DNA of 64,000 nt from Amycolatopsis cihanbeyliensis (GTDB taxonomy: Bacteria > Actinomycetota > Actinomycetes > Mycobacteriales > Pseudonocardiaceae). Numbering within the stretch: position 1 is the stretch's first letter; each line of letters begins with the position of its first letter. A model generated the notes under the pieces. The model saw nothing but the letters and a program-made list of their open reading frames with translations. It made no database searches and was not told the DNA's origin. The stretch lies in contig NZ_VFML01000001.1 in the NCBI RefSeq assembly GCF_006715045.1, positions 5,924,001 through 5,988,000 on the forward strand, read 5' to 3'. This document shows, piece by piece, positions 27,571 to 36,433 of this stretch. A program made the translations under genes and the position numbers.

Positions 27571-27603
27571 TCAACCCGACTGATCAACCCGACTGATCGA
27601 TCC
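27565..27603 (+). repeat. Three tandem copies of a 13-bp unit across the rho stop codon
   Basis: GACTGATCAACCC occurs at 27565 and 27578 and, with two changes, as GACTGATCGATCC at 27591. The first copy includes the rho TGA, and each later copy has TGA again. No role is evident. Confidence 0.8.
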
Positions 27604-27730
27604 GTGAGCAGGGAACAAGGCGGGGAGTGGGCGCGTTGTAGGGTCTGGCAGAATCATCCGCTGAAGTCCGGCACCGGTTCACCCCGCTGACATCCCGCGG
27701 GGACCCGGCGGCCACCCGAGAGAGGACACC

Positions 27731-27958
27731 ATGAAGAGCGGTATTCACCCCGAATACAAAATCACGAACGTGCACTGCGGTTGTGGCAACAGCTTCACCA
27801 CCCGCAGCACCAAGGACACCGGCGATATCCACGTCGAAATCTGCTCGAAGTGCCACCCGTTCTACACCGGCAAGCAGAAGATTCTGGACACCGGTGGCCG
27901 GGTCGCCCGGTTCGAGGCCCGCTACGGCAAGCGGCCGAAGAAGGCAGGCGGCAAGTAG
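27731..27958 (+). CDS. rpmE: Ribosomal protein bL31 (zinc-binding form)
   Basis: 75 residues. [20 protein letters not shown] at the start and [15 protein letters not shown] later contain the four Cys of the zinc ribbon, so this is the C+ type that can be replaced by a C- paralog under zinc limitation. The ribosome-binding site GAGAGAGGA precedes the ATG. It has its own strong terminator. Confidence 0.97.
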   Translation: MKSGIHPEYKITNVHCGCGNSFTTRSTKDTGDIHVEICSKCHPFYTGKQKILDTGGRVARFEARYGKRPKKAGGK

Positions 27959-27967
27959 CTTTCGTGA

Positions 27968-28005
27968 CGGCGCCCACTCCCGGTCGGGGGGTGGGCGCCG
28001 TTTCT
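27968..28005 (+). terminator. Intrinsic terminator after rpmE
   Basis: A perfect 10-bp stem CGGCGCCCAC (27968-27977) / GTGGGCGCCG (27991-28000) with a 13-nt loop is followed by TTTCT. It lies 10 nt after the rpmE stop and before prfA. Confidence 0.9.
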
Positions 28006-28050
28006 GTGTCGTAGCTGTGTCCATGGCGGTTCTGGTGAAATGAGGTCAGC

Positions 28051-29121
28051 GTGGAATCGGACTCTTTGCGGAGTTTGCTCGACGAGCACGCCGAGTTGGA
28101 GCAGCAGCTCGCGGAACCGTCGGTGCACGCCGACCAGGACCGCGCCCGCAAGCTGGGCAGGCGGTATGCCGAGCTGACGCCGGTGGTCAAGGCGGTCGCC
28201 GAGCTGGAGGCGGCCCGGGCCGACCTGGCAGCGGCCAGGGAGCTCGGGAGCGAGGACTCGGCCTTCGCCGCCGAGGCGCAGGAGCTGGCCGAGCAGGTCC
28301 CGGTACTGGAGGCGAGGCTGACCGAGCTGCTGCTGCCGAGGGACCCCCACGACAGCTCCGACGTGCTGATGGAGGTCAAGTCGGGGGAGGGCGGCGAGGA
28401 GTCGGCGCTGTTCGCCGGCGACCTGCTGCGCATGTACCTGCGTTACGCCGAACAGATGAACTGGAAGGTCGAGGTACTCGGTTCGACCGAGTCCGACCTC
28501 GGCGGCTACAAGGACGTGACGATCTCGATCAAGGGCCGGGACGCCACAGCGGCCGGGGTGTGGGCGCGGATGAAGTTCGAGGGTGGGGTGCACCGGGTGC
28601 AGCGGGTACCGGCGACCGAGTCGCAGGGCCGGATCCACACCTCGGCCGTCGGGGTGCTGATCTACCCCGAGCCCGAGGAGGTCGAGGTGGAGGTGGACCC
28701 GAACGACCTGCGTATCGACGTGTTCCGGTCCTCGGGCCCCGGCGGGCAGAGTGTGAACACCACCGACTCGGCGGTGCGGGTCACCCACCTGCCCACCGGG
28801 ATCGTGGTGTCCTGCCAGAACGAGAAGTCGCAGATCCAGAACCGGGCACGGGCGATCCAGGTACTGCAGGCCCGGTTGCAGGCCATGGCCGAGGAGGAGG
28901 CCGCGGCCAAGCAGGCCGACACCCGCCGCTCCCAGGTCCGCACCGTGGACCGCTCCGAGCGGGTACGCACGTACAACTTCCCGGAGAACCGCATCTCCGA
29001 TCACCGGGTCAACTACAAGGCGTACAACCTGGACCAGGTGCTGGACGGCGAGCTCGACGCGGTGCTGGACGCGCTGGCCGCGGCCGAGCGGGAGGAACGC
29101 CTCGCCGAGCAGACTGTCTGA
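28051..29121 (+). CDS. prfA: Peptide chain release factor 1
   Basis: Releases peptides at UAA and UAG. 356 residues. The codon-recognition PAT tripeptide is in [19 protein letters not shown], and the peptidyl-tRNA hydrolysis motif GGQ is at 231-233 in [15 protein letters not shown]. That Gln is the substrate of PrmC, encoded at 31796. A coiled amino-terminal domain (about 1-110) is present. GTG start. Normally prmC follows directly; here two leftward glycosyltransferase genes intervene. Confidence 0.97.
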   Translation: MESDSLRSLLDEHAELEQQLAEPSVHADQDRARKLGRRYAELTPVVKAVAELEAARADLAAARELGSEDSAFAAEAQELAEQVPVLEARLTELLLPRDPHDSSDVLMEVKSGEGGEESALFAGDLLRMYLRYAEQMNWKVEVLGSTESDLGGYKDVTISIKGRDATAAGVWARMKFEGGVHRVQRVPATESQGRIHTSAVGVLIYPEPEEVEVEVDPNDLRIDVFRSSGPGGQSVNTTDSAVRVTHLPTGIVVSCQNEKSQIQNRARAIQVLQARLQAMAEEEAAAKQADTRRSQVRTVDRSERVRTYNFPENRISDHRVNYKAYNLDQVLDGELDAVLDALAAAEREERLAEQTV

Positions 29122-29132
29122 GAGCCTGGTCC

Positions 29133-30464
29133 TCAGCCCGCCCACTGGCCGGAGATGAACGAGGCGAACAGCATCGCCTGCAGCAGCCCGCCCGCGTACA
29201 GCGTGACGTAGGCCACCGGCCGGAGCGCCTGGCTACGCTGCGCGAGCGTGGCCAGCGCGAGGTACAGCGTCAGGCAGGGCAGCACGTACCGGTGCACCGA
29301 GACCACGTTGCTGTTCAAGGTGAACATCACGATGGAGACCAGGCCGAACACCGCGAGCGGCACCGGTGCCGTGCGGTCCGCGCGCTGCGCGAGTGGCAGG
29401 GCTTCGGCCGCGGGGCCGCGCGGCCGCCGGTCTCGCAGTACGCAGCCGATCAGGTAACAGGACGCGGCCAGCACCAGCGCCAGGCCGATCATCGGCAGCA
29501 CGTGGCTGACCAGCCGCCAGTTGGTCATCTCGTCCAGCCCGAGCAGTGCGCGGCCGGTCAGCTCGGCCTCCTCGGCGATGGTGGCCAGGAAGTTCGGGTT
29601 GAATACGTGGTAGCTCCACGAGTCCGGAGCCGTGTAGGCATGGAACATGCCCAGCGCATCCCCGGTCACCATACCCAGGTACGTCATGTACCCGGCCAAC
29701 CCGGCGAGGGCGGCAGGGAACCACATCAGGTTGACCGAAAGCAGGCCACGCCGACTCCACCCGCTTGACCGCCAGAACTCCAGGAAGCACAGGCCGACGA
29801 ACAGCACGCCGGTGATCCGGCTTGCCGTGATCGCCATCAGGCACAGGCCCATCCAGGTCCAGTCGCGGCGCAGCGCGAACAGGTAGGCCCAGAAGCCGAT
29901 CGCGCAGAACAGCGCCTCGCTGTAGAAGGCGTGCAGGAAGAACGCGGCGGGCGCGCCGAGGAACCCCGCCACGGCCAGCCATGGGCCGCTGCCCTCGCCG
30001 AGGTGGTACCGGACGATCTTCAGCAGGGCCACCACCGCGAGCCAGCTGGCCACCGTGTTGATCAGCATGCCAGCCGCCACCGTGCTCAGCTGGCCGAAGG
30101 TGATGGCCTGCACCAACCACACCGCGAACGGGAACAGCGGGTAGAACGCCGCGACACGCACGTCGTCGCTGTACTCGCCGTCCAGGATCCGCCCGTAGTG
30201 CACGCTGTCCCAGCGGAAGGTGTGTGTGAGCAGGCCTGCCTCCGAGCCCACGCCGGAGCCGGGAACGCCCCGCTCGGTGGGCAGCGTCGGTCCGAACAGC
30301 AGGGCGGCCGCCGTGAGCGCGAGATGCCAGAGCAGGACGACGAGCAGGGCCGCGCCGAAGTCGCCTGAGAGGAACGTGCGCCACCGGGAGGGTGGCGCGT
30401 CCGAGTCGCCGCGCACGGCCGGTATCGGCGCGGTCTTGTCCTCGGTCGCGGTGCCGCTGGTCAT
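29133..30464 (-). CDS. GT-C membrane mannosyltransferase-like protein (PIG-V/Gpi18 type)
   Basis: 443 residues with about 10-12 TM helices. The first extracytoplasmic loop contains FRWDSVHYGRILDGEY, the RWD-x-HY signature of the PIG-V/Gpi18 family, in which the Asp is the likely catalytic residue and the donor is polyprenyl-phosphate-mannose. Other family-like segments are AAFYPLFPFAVWLV, FYSEALFCAIGFWAYLFA and SNVVSVHRYVLPCLTLYLAL. The acceptor is unknown; an envelope glycan, lipoglycan or protein is possible. It lies 115 bp downstream of a GtrB-like gene on the same strand and ends 11 bp from the end of prfA. Confidence 0.8.
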   Translation of the reverse strand: MTSGTATEDKTAPIPAVRGDSDAPPSRWRTFLSGDFGAALLVVLLWHLALTAAALLFGPTLPTERGVPGSGVGSEAGLLTHTFRWDSVHYGRILDGEYSDDVRVAAFYPLFPFAVWLVQAITFGQLSTVAAGMLINTVASWLAVVALLKIVRYHLGEGSGPWLAVAGFLGAPAAFFLHAFYSEALFCAIGFWAYLFALRRDWTWMGLCLMAITASRITGVLFVGLCFLEFWRSSGWSRRGLLSVNLMWFPAALAGLAGYMTYLGMVTGDALGMFHAYTAPDSWSYHVFNPNFLATIAEEAELTGRALLGLDEMTNWRLVSHVLPMIGLALVLAASCYLIGCVLRDRRPRGPAAEALPLAQRADRTAPVPLAVFGLVSIVMFTLNSNVVSVHRYVLPCLTLYLALATLAQRSQALRPVAYVTLYAGGLLQAMLFASFISGQWAG

Positions 30465-30579
30465 GTCGAGGCTCCTCGCCGGAATACCACGGTGCTGTAC
30501 AGGACGTAAGAAAGCGGCGCCTGTAGGCGTGGATCGCCCTCCTCGGCGCGGAAAGTGAAATTGCGGTTCAAGCCGAAGC

Positions 30580-31578
30580 TCAACGGCATACCGGTGCTCG
30601 TGGAGACGCCCCGGCTCCGAGGCCGGTCCGGACCGAGGCCACCGTATAGAGCGGCCTGTTCTGTACCTGTGCGTAGGTTCGCCCGATGTAGCTACCGAGT
30701 ACCCCGATCATGATGAGCTGGATACCGCCGAGGAAGAATGTGGCGACCATGATGAACGCCCAGCCGGGTACGGCCGTCTCCGGGGCGAACAGCTTGACGC
30801 CCAGCACGTAGAGGATGCCCGCGAAGCTCAGCAGAGAAATGGTGTAACCGATCCGACTGATCAGCCGTAACGGCGCCACCGAGAAACCGAGAATGCCGTC
30901 GGCTGCGAAGCGGAGCATCTTGCGCAATGGGTAGCCGCTGCTGCCAGCCTGACGTTTTTCCCTGTCGAAGGGAACCGGGATCTGTCGGAAACCGATGTAG
31001 CTCACCAGCCCGCGCAGGAAACGATCGCGTTCCCGGTACTTCCGCAGCTCGTCGACCACCTTCCGGTCGAGCAACCGGAAATCCCCCGTGTTCTTCGGGA
31101 TATCGATGGCCGCCAGCTTGCCCAGCAGCCAGTAGAAACCGGCCGCGGTCGCCTTCTTGAACGCCGAGTCCTGCCGGGACCTGCGCTGGGCGTACACCAC
31201 GTGGTACCCCTGTTCCCACTTCGCCAGCAGGTCGAGCGCGACCCGCGGCGGGTCCTGCAGGTCGCTGTCCATGACGACGGCGGCATCGGCGTCGACCAGA
31301 TCCAGGCCGGCGGTGACCGCCAGCTGGTGCCCGAAGTTGCGGGAGAGCTCGACCACGGTGACTCGGTCGTCGGAGTCGGCGAGCGCGTTCAACCGGGCGA
31401 GCGACTCGTCCTTGCTGCCGTCATCCACGTAGATGAACCGGAAGTGGTACCGATCCGAGACGGCCGAGGTGACTTCGTCCACCGTCCGGTGCAGCCGGTC
31501 GATGTTGCCCGCCTCGTCGAAGATCGGAAGGACGAACGCGACGGTACGTCTACCGGTGTCGTCCCGTTGCCCAGCCAC
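30580..31578 (-). CDS. GtrB/DPM-like polyprenyl-phosphate glycosyltransferase (GT2)
   Basis: 332 residues. The cytoplasmic GT2 domain (about 1-230) shows VLPIFDEAGNID, the nucleotide-sugar site YVDDGSKDES and the metal site MDSDLQDPP, followed by NTGDFRLLDRKV and GSSGYPLRKM. Two TM helices follow (about 235-258 and 270-298). Such enzymes transfer glucose or mannose from a nucleotide sugar to undecaprenyl/decaprenyl phosphate, giving a donor for GT-C enzymes such as its downstream neighbour. GTG start at 31578. The sugar cannot be told from the sequence. Confidence 0.85.
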   Translation of the reverse strand: MAGQRDDTGRRTVAFVLPIFDEAGNIDRLHRTVDEVTSAVSDRYHFRFIYVDDGSKDESLARLNALADSDDRVTVVELSRNFGHQLAVTAGLDLVDADAAVVMDSDLQDPPRVALDLLAKWEQGYHVVYAQRRSRQDSAFKKATAAGFYWLLGKLAAIDIPKNTGDFRLLDRKVVDELRKYRERDRFLRGLVSYIGFRQIPVPFDREKRQAGSSGYPLRKMLRFAADGILGFSVAPLRLISRIGYTISLLSFAGILYVLGVKLFAPETAVPGWAFIMVATFFLGGIQLIMIGVLGSYIGRTYAQVQNRPLYTVASVRTGLGAGASPRAPVCR

Positions 31579-31795
31579 CAGTCCACCCCTCGAAACATGG
31601 GTTGATTGTCGTCCCTCAGTGCTGATCGACAGAGATCACACAGCGTTACAGTTTCCCCGATGTCGGTGAGCATCGTAGCGTTTGCGCTAACTCGAACGGG
31701 TGACGACCCTGATGGGATCGGCCGGCTGAGCTACCTGACCGGGTAGAAGCGTGGCGGACTGGCCATCGACCTGCCGGACACGTGAAGATGGCCAG

Positions 31796-32659
31796 GTGAA
31801 GCGACAGCCGTTGCGCCTGGCGATCCTCGAGGCGGCCAGGATCCTGACCGACGCCGGGGTGGCCTCCCCCCGCGCCGATGCCGAGTTGATCGCCGCGCAC
31901 GTACTCGGCGTGGAACGCGGGCGGCTGCCACTGGTACCCCTGGTCGACGCGGCCGTGGTGGACGCCATCGGGCAGCTGGTGACGCAGCGGGCCAAGCGCA
32001 TCCCGCTGCAGCACCTGATCGGGTGGGCCGCGCTCGGCGGCATCACCGTGGACGTCGGGCCCGGCGTGTTCGTGCCGCGCCCGGAGACCGAGCTGCTCCT
32101 GGAGTGGGGCCTCGGTGTGCTGAAGGGGCGCGAGTATCCGGTGGTGGTCGACCTCTGCACCGGATCGGGGGCACTGGCCCTGGCCGTCGCGCGGGCGCGG
32201 CCGGATGCCGTGGTCTACGCGGTGGACATCGACCGGAACGCGCTGGCCTGGGCCCGGCACAACGCGGAGGCCAGGGCGGCCGCGGGGGACACCCCGATCC
32301 GGCTGTACTCCGGGGACGTCGCCGACGGCACGATGTTCGCCGAGCTGGACGGACTGGTGGACCTGGTGCTGTGCAACCCGCCCTATGTCCCGGAGGGCAC
32401 CCACGTGCCGCCGGAGGTCGCCGAGTACGACCCTCCGCCCGCGGTGTTCGCCCCGGAGAGCGGGCTGGCCGTCATCCGGCACGTGGTCGCCGCCTCGGCC
32501 CGGCTGTTGCGACCCGGCGGCGGGCTGGCGATCGAGCACGACGACACCCATGCGCAGGCGGTACCGGCGCTGCTGCGCGCCCGGAGAGTACTCACCGAGG
32601 TGGCCGGCCACGCCGATCTTGCCGGGCGCCCACGGTTCGCGACGGCCCGCCGAGGCTGA
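31796..32659 (+). CDS. prmC: Peptide chain release factor N5-glutamine methyltransferase
   Basis: Methylates the Gln of the GGQ motif in release factors. 287 residues: an amino-terminal helical domain (with LIGWAALGGITVDVGPGVFVPRPETELLLEW), the SAM-binding motif VVDLCTGSGALALAVA and the catalytic NPPY (194-197). GTG 31796 is chosen over upstream codons because the protein then begins at the usual family position (KRQPLRLAILEAARILTDAGV). It is followed by an 80-bp mini-ORF repeat and then the Sua5-family gene. Confidence 0.94.
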   Translation: MKRQPLRLAILEAARILTDAGVASPRADAELIAAHVLGVERGRLPLVPLVDAAVVDAIGQLVTQRAKRIPLQHLIGWAALGGITVDVGPGVFVPRPETELLLEWGLGVLKGREYPVVVDLCTGSGALALAVARARPDAVVYAVDIDRNALAWARHNAEARAAAGDTPIRLYSGDVADGTMFAELDGLVDLVLCNPPYVPEGTHVPPEVAEYDPPPAVFAPESGLAVIRHVVAASARLLRPGGGLAIEHDDTHAQAVPALLRARRVLTEVAGHADLAGRPRFATARRG

Positions 32660-32688
32660 CCGCGTCGCGCTCGTTACGCTCAGCTCCT

Positions 32689-32772
32689 ATGAGTCGCGAG
32701 GGCGACGCCGAGCGAGCATCGCAGGTCCGGCCTGCGGGCCGAGGAACGCAGCGAGAAGGAGCCGAGCTGTGA
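32689..32772 (+). repeat. Mini-ORF repeat, copy 1 (27 codons, between prmC and sua5)
   Basis: An 84-nt open frame starts with ATG and ends in TGA that overlaps the GTG of the next gene (GTGA, 32769-32772). Near its 3' end, GAAGGAGCC supplies an AAGGAG ribosome-binding site at the right distance from that GTG. It is about 95% identical at the DNA level to the two copies at 59066-59229; the changes are Arg for Ser at codon 3 and Thr for Ala at codon 20, plus the last codon. The encoded peptide includes GDAERASQVRPAGRG and is very Arg/Glu-rich. The middle contains the stem CGCAGG-TCCGG-CCTGCG and, competing with it, CGGCC-TGCG-GGCCG. Confidence 0.85.
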
Positions 32773-33419
32773 GCGCCGTGTACGACTGTAACGATCGGGA
32801 GAGCAGGACCGAGGGCCTTGCGGCCGCGGCGGGTGCCGTGCGCTCCAGCCGGCTCGTGGTGCTGCCGACCGACACCGTGTACGGCATCGGCGCCGACGCG
32901 TTCGACGCCGGCGCGGTGCAGTCCTTGCTGCGGGCCAAGAACCGGGGTCCGGACATGCCGGTCGGCGTGCTGGTCGGTTCGTGGTCCACAGTGGACGGAC
33001 TTACGCTCGGTGTCCCCCTGCAGGCACGCGCGTTGATCGAGGCGTTCTGGCCGGGCGACCTCTCCATCGTGCTGCCGCACGCGCCGAGCCTGAACTGGAA
33101 CCTCGGCACCACGCGGGGCACCGTGATGGTGCGCATGCCGCTGCATCCGGTCGCGCTGGAACTGCTGCGCGAGGTCGGGCCGATGGCGGTCTCCAGCGCC
33201 AACGTCTCCGGAAGGCCGCCGGCGAGCACCGCGGAGCAGGCCAGGGACCAGCTCGGCGAGTCGGTCGCGGTGTACCTGGACGGTGGCCCCAGCGGGGACC
33301 CGGTGCCCTCCACCATCGTCGACCTGACCGGCGACGCGCCGCTGCTGCTGCGCGAGGGCGCGGTCAGCGAGGCGGAGGTGTCCGAGGTGCTCGGCATGCC
33401 GGTGAACGGCGAGGAGTAA
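32769..33419 (+). CDS. Threonylcarbamoyl-AMP synthase (Sua5/YrdC/TsaC family)
   Basis: Makes threonylcarbamoyl-AMP for the t6A37 modification of ANN-decoding tRNAs. 216 residues, so the short TsaC-like form without a Sua5 carboxy domain. Key regions: LVVLPTDTVYGIGADAF, the KxR motif in LLRAKNRGPDMPVGVLV, RMPLHPVALELL and SSANVSGRPP. GTG 32769 overlaps the stop of the upstream mini-ORF, and the mini-ORF carries the AAGGAG that serves this start. wecA follows after 18 nt. Confidence 0.93.
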   Translation: MSAVYDCNDRESRTEGLAAAAGAVRSSRLVVLPTDTVYGIGADAFDAGAVQSLLRAKNRGPDMPVGVLVGSWSTVDGLTLGVPLQARALIEAFWPGDLSIVLPHAPSLNWNLGTTRGTVMVRMPLHPVALELLREVGPMAVSSANVSGRPPASTAEQARDQLGESVAVYLDGGPSGDPVPSTIVDLTGDAPLLLREGAVSEAEVSEVLGMPVNGEE

Positions 33420-33437
33420 CCCGAGATTGCGAGCGTC

Positions 33438-34601
33438 GTGACTCCGACCGTCAGCGCAGGGCTCCCGATCCGGGAGTACATCCTGGTCGCCCTGATCTCG
33501 GCCGCGGTGACCTTCCTGCTCACCGGGTTGATCCGCCGGTTCGCCATCAAGGCGGGCGCCATCGCCACCCCGCGGGCCCGCGATGTGCACGTCATCCCGA
33601 TCCCCCGGATGGGCGGGTTGGCGATGTACCTCGGCGTACTCGGCGGGATGGCGCTGGCCCACCAGCTACCCGCACTGCGCCGCGCCTTCGAGTATTCCTT
33701 CGACCCCGTCGGGGTGCTGCTGGGCGGGGGCGTGATCGTGCTGATCGGCGCGCTCGACGACCGCTTCGAGTTGGACGCGTGGACCAAGCTCGCCGGTCAG
33801 GTCATGTGCGCCGGGATTCTGGTGATCTTCGGGGTGCAGTGGAACACCTTCTGGGTGCCGTGGGGCGGCGACGAGGAGGTGCTCGGCTCGGTCCTGCAAC
33901 TGGACAACAACCAGGGCGGCCTGCTCGCCGTGCTGCTCGTGGTCGTGATGGTCAACGCGATGAACTTCGTGGACGGGCTGGACGGCCTCGCGGGCGGGCT
34001 CGGCTTCATCGCCGCCGCCGCGACCTGCGCCTTCTCGCTCGGGCTGCTCGCCACCTCCGGGGGCGACGTCAGCAGCTACCCGCCCGCGCTGATCGCGGCC
34101 ACCCTCGCCGGGGCCTGCCTGGGCTTCCTTCCGCACAACTTCCAGCCGGCCAAGATCTTCATGGGCGACTCCGGTTCGATGATGATCGGGTTGATGTTGG
34201 CCGCGGCCAGCACCTCGGCCTCCGGCAAGATCAACTACCTCACCTTCAGCCCCTCCGACACGCTGGCACTGATGTCCCCGCTGCTGGTCGTGGCCGCGGT
34301 GCTGTTCCTGCCGCTGCTGGACCTGATGCTGGCGGTGATCCGCCGGACCCGCAGGGGGGAGAGCCCGTTCGCCGCGGACAAGATGCACCTGCACCACCGG
34401 CTGCTGGAGATCGGCCACTCCCAGCGGCGCGCGGTACTGCTGATCTACCTGTGGGCGGGCCTGCTGGCCTTCGGCGCGGTCTCGGTGACCCTCTTCGACA
34501 GCACCATCATGTTCTGGCTGGTGGCGGCGGGCCTCCTGCTGGCCGCCCTCGTCTCGGCCATCCCTAGACTGAAGTCGAGGAACCAACAGGGAGTGCCGTA
34601 G
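33438..34601 (+). CDS. wecA: Undecaprenyl/decaprenyl-phosphate GlcNAc-1-phosphate transferase
   Basis: Starts lipid-linked glycan synthesis by moving GlcNAc-1-P onto polyprenyl phosphate; in arabinogalactan-containing actinobacteria it initiates the linker unit. 387 residues, about 11 TM helices. Conserved cytoplasmic motifs: RDVHVIPIPRMGG, the Mg-binding GALDDR, NAMNFVDGLDGLAGG, FMGDSGSMM and the HLHHRLLEIGHS loop. GTG start; its TAG shares a base with the start of the next gene. Confidence 0.93.
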   Translation: MTPTVSAGLPIREYILVALISAAVTFLLTGLIRRFAIKAGAIATPRARDVHVIPIPRMGGLAMYLGVLGGMALAHQLPALRRAFEYSFDPVGVLLGGGVIVLIGALDDRFELDAWTKLAGQVMCAGILVIFGVQWNTFWVPWGGDEEVLGSVLQLDNNQGGLLAVLLVVVMVNAMNFVDGLDGLAGGLGFIAAAATCAFSLGLLATSGGDVSSYPPALIAATLAGACLGFLPHNFQPAKIFMGDSGSMMIGLMLAAASTSASGKINYLTFSPSDTLALMSPLLVVAAVLFLPLLDLMLAVIRRTRRGESPFAADKMHLHHRLLEIGHSQRRAVLLIYLWAGLLAFGAVSVTLFDSTIMFWLVAAGLLLAALVSAIPRLKSRNQQGVP

Positions 34602-35047
34602 TGACCGAGAACGCGCAGACCGAGACCAACCCGCATGCCGCGAGCGTGCTCAAGCTGGCCAGTGCCATGCTGCGGTACGCGCTGTGGCCTTCGGTGGCGA
34701 CCGCCGCGGCGGCCGTGCTGGTCAGCACCCTGCTGACCGGGACGGACGGGTTGTTCAGCTCGCTGATCGGGGTCGGTGTGGCGCTCGTCTCATCCCTGGC
34801 GACGCTGGCCCTCATGCGCAAGACCGCCGCGATGAACCCGATGATGGTGATGGCCGTGGCGATGGGCGGGCTGGTCGGCAAGTTGCTGGTGCTGCTGGGC
34901 ATCGCGGCCGCGCTGGGTTCGCTGAGCTGGCTGCACCGGGAGGCTCTCGCGCTGTCGATGCTCGCCGTCGTGCTGGTCTGGGCGGGTGCGGAGGCGATGG
35001 CGTTCCGCAAGACCAAGATCCCGACGATCATCCCGGACAACCGCTAA
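34601..35047 (+). CDS. AtpI-like small membrane protein preceding the ATP synthase genes
   Basis: 148 residues with four TM helices (about 27-47, 53-70, 82-103, 110-130). The placement directly before atpB and the four-helix layout match the ATP synthase I protein, proposed to help c-ring assembly or Mg2+ supply. Similarity at residue level is too weak to be sure. GTG start overlaps the last base of the wecA stop, so it is expressed with wecA. A 273-bp gap to atpB may hold the atp promoter. Confidence 0.65.
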   Translation: MTENAQTETNPHAASVLKLASAMLRYALWPSVATAAAAVLVSTLLTGTDGLFSSLIGVGVALVSSLATLALMRKTAAMNPMMVMAVAMGGLVGKLLVLLGIAAALGSLSWLHREALALSMLAVVLVWAGAEAMAFRKTKIPTIIPDNR

Positions 35048-35320
35048 GGAGTACGCCCGTACGGTGCCCGCGCCGGGGGCTGGTATGGTCCGCCACGAGG
35101 AAGCGGCTGCCCTCCGTCTCGGGGTGCTTTCCGGCAAAACCACCTGCGCCGACCTGGTGAGCTACCCCGTATCCACCCGCGCCAGGGTGGAGCCCCGAGA
35201 GCCTACGCAGAGTTGGCATCCGCTTCCCGGTGCCCGATCCCGATCGGGTACGTTAAGTCCAGATCGTGACGATTCCCCCGGCGGAGTGAACGCCGGCCGG
35301 GAGAACCGGAAGGAGCCCAG

Positions 35321-36103
35321 TTGGGCGCGCTGGTACTAGCCGAAGGTGGCGAGTTCGTCCCTCCGGGTGTTGAGACCCTTTTCCCGCCTGCGATCGCGCT
35401 CGGCGTCACCAAGCCGATGGTGCTGCTGGTCCTGGCGTTGGTGATCGTGTCCGCGTTCTTCATGCTTGGTTCGCGCAACCTCAAGCTCGTGCCCGGGAAG
35501 GTCCAGTTCGCGGCCGAGTCGCTGTACGACCTCGCCCGGAACAACATCGCGCGCGACCAGATCGGCTCGAAGGACTTTCGCCCGTTCGTCCCACTGATCC
35601 TGGCGTTGTTCAGCTTCATTCTGGTGAACAATCTGTTCGGGATCATCCCGCTCGTGCAGTTCCCGACGTTCGCGCACTTCGGCTTCCCACTCGCGCTCTC
35701 GCTGCTGGTCGTTTACCCGGTTTATCACTACGTGGGCTTCCGGCGGCACGGTTTCGGCGGCTACCTGAAGCACCAGTTGATGCCGCCCGGCGCGCCCGGG
35801 TTCGTTATGCCACTGCTGATCGTGCTCGAATTCGTCCAGAAATTCGTCTTCAACCCGATCACGCTGGCCATCCGGGTTTTCGCGGCGATGTTCGCAGGCC
35901 ATCTGCTGCTGGCGCTGTTCGCGGTGGCAGGGGAGTACCTGGTGGTGGAGGCGGGCGTGGCACTCAAACCGGTCGGTGTGGTGTCGTTCCTGTTCGGCTT
36001 GGTGCTGTTTTTCGTGGAAGCCCTGATCCAGGTGGTGCAGGCCTACGTGTTCGCCGTGCTCTCCGCAGGCTACATCGGTATGGCGCTGGCCGAGGACCAC
36101 TGA
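35321..36103 (+). CDS. atpB: ATP synthase subunit a
   Basis: Membrane stator subunit forming the proton half-channels. 260 residues, about 6 TM helices. The essential Arg is R185 in LAIRVFAAMFAGHLLL; LEFVQKFVFNPITL and AYVFAVLSAGYIGMAL are other conserved segments. It starts at TTG 35321, supported by GGAAGGAG ending 6 nt upstream. First gene of atpBEFHAGDC. Confidence 0.96.
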   Translation: MGALVLAEGGEFVPPGVETLFPPAIALGVTKPMVLLVLALVIVSAFFMLGSRNLKLVPGKVQFAAESLYDLARNNIARDQIGSKDFRPFVPLILALFSFILVNNLFGIIPLVQFPTFAHFGFPLALSLLVVYPVYHYVGFRRHGFGGYLKHQLMPPGAPGFVMPLLIVLEFVQKFVFNPITLAIRVFAAMFAGHLLLALFAVAGEYLVVEAGVALKPVGVVSFLFGLVLFFVEALIQVVQAYVFAVLSAGYIGMALAEDH

Positions 36104-36161
36104 CCCAACAAACAAAGCCCCGATCCGTGCCACGCACGGACCGAGTGAAAGGGAAACGCAA

Positions 36162-36407
36162 GTGAGCAACATTGTTCTCGCGCAGGACGCTGTGAACCTC
36201 AACCAGGGTCTGGCCGCGATCGGCTACGGCCTGGCCGCGATCGGCCCCGGTATCGGTGTGGGTCTGGTGTGGGCCGCCGTCATCAACGGCACCGCGCGGC
36301 AGCCGGAGGCCCAGGGCAAGCTGATGGGTATCGGCTGGACCACCTTCGCGCTGAGCGAGGTGCTCGCCCTGCTCGGCTTCATCGTGTACTTCATCGCTTC
36401 TGCCTGA
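36162..36407 (+). CDS. atpE: ATP synthase subunit c
   Basis: Proteolipid of the rotor ring. 81 residues forming a two-helix hairpin, with the polar loop at NGTARQPEAQGKL and the proton-carrying E66 in FALSEVLALLGFIVYF. Glycine-rich helix 1 (AAIGPGIGVGLVWAAVI). GTG start with GAAAGGGAAA upstream. This is the subunit targeted by diarylquinolines in mycobacteria. Confidence 0.97.
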   Translation: MSNIVLAQDAVNLNQGLAAIGYGLAAIGPGIGVGLVWAAVINGTARQPEAQGKLMGIGWTTFALSEVLALLGFIVYFIASA

Positions 36408-36433
36408 GCCGACCGCACGGCCCCTAGGGAGTC

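Noticed and set aside
35048..35320. Small coding frame between the AtpI-like gene and atpB
   Set aside because: Frames here show no domain or ribosome-binding site other than the one serving atpB; the region looks like a leader/promoter with a CCCGATCGGG palindrome, and no promoter could be fixed with confidence.
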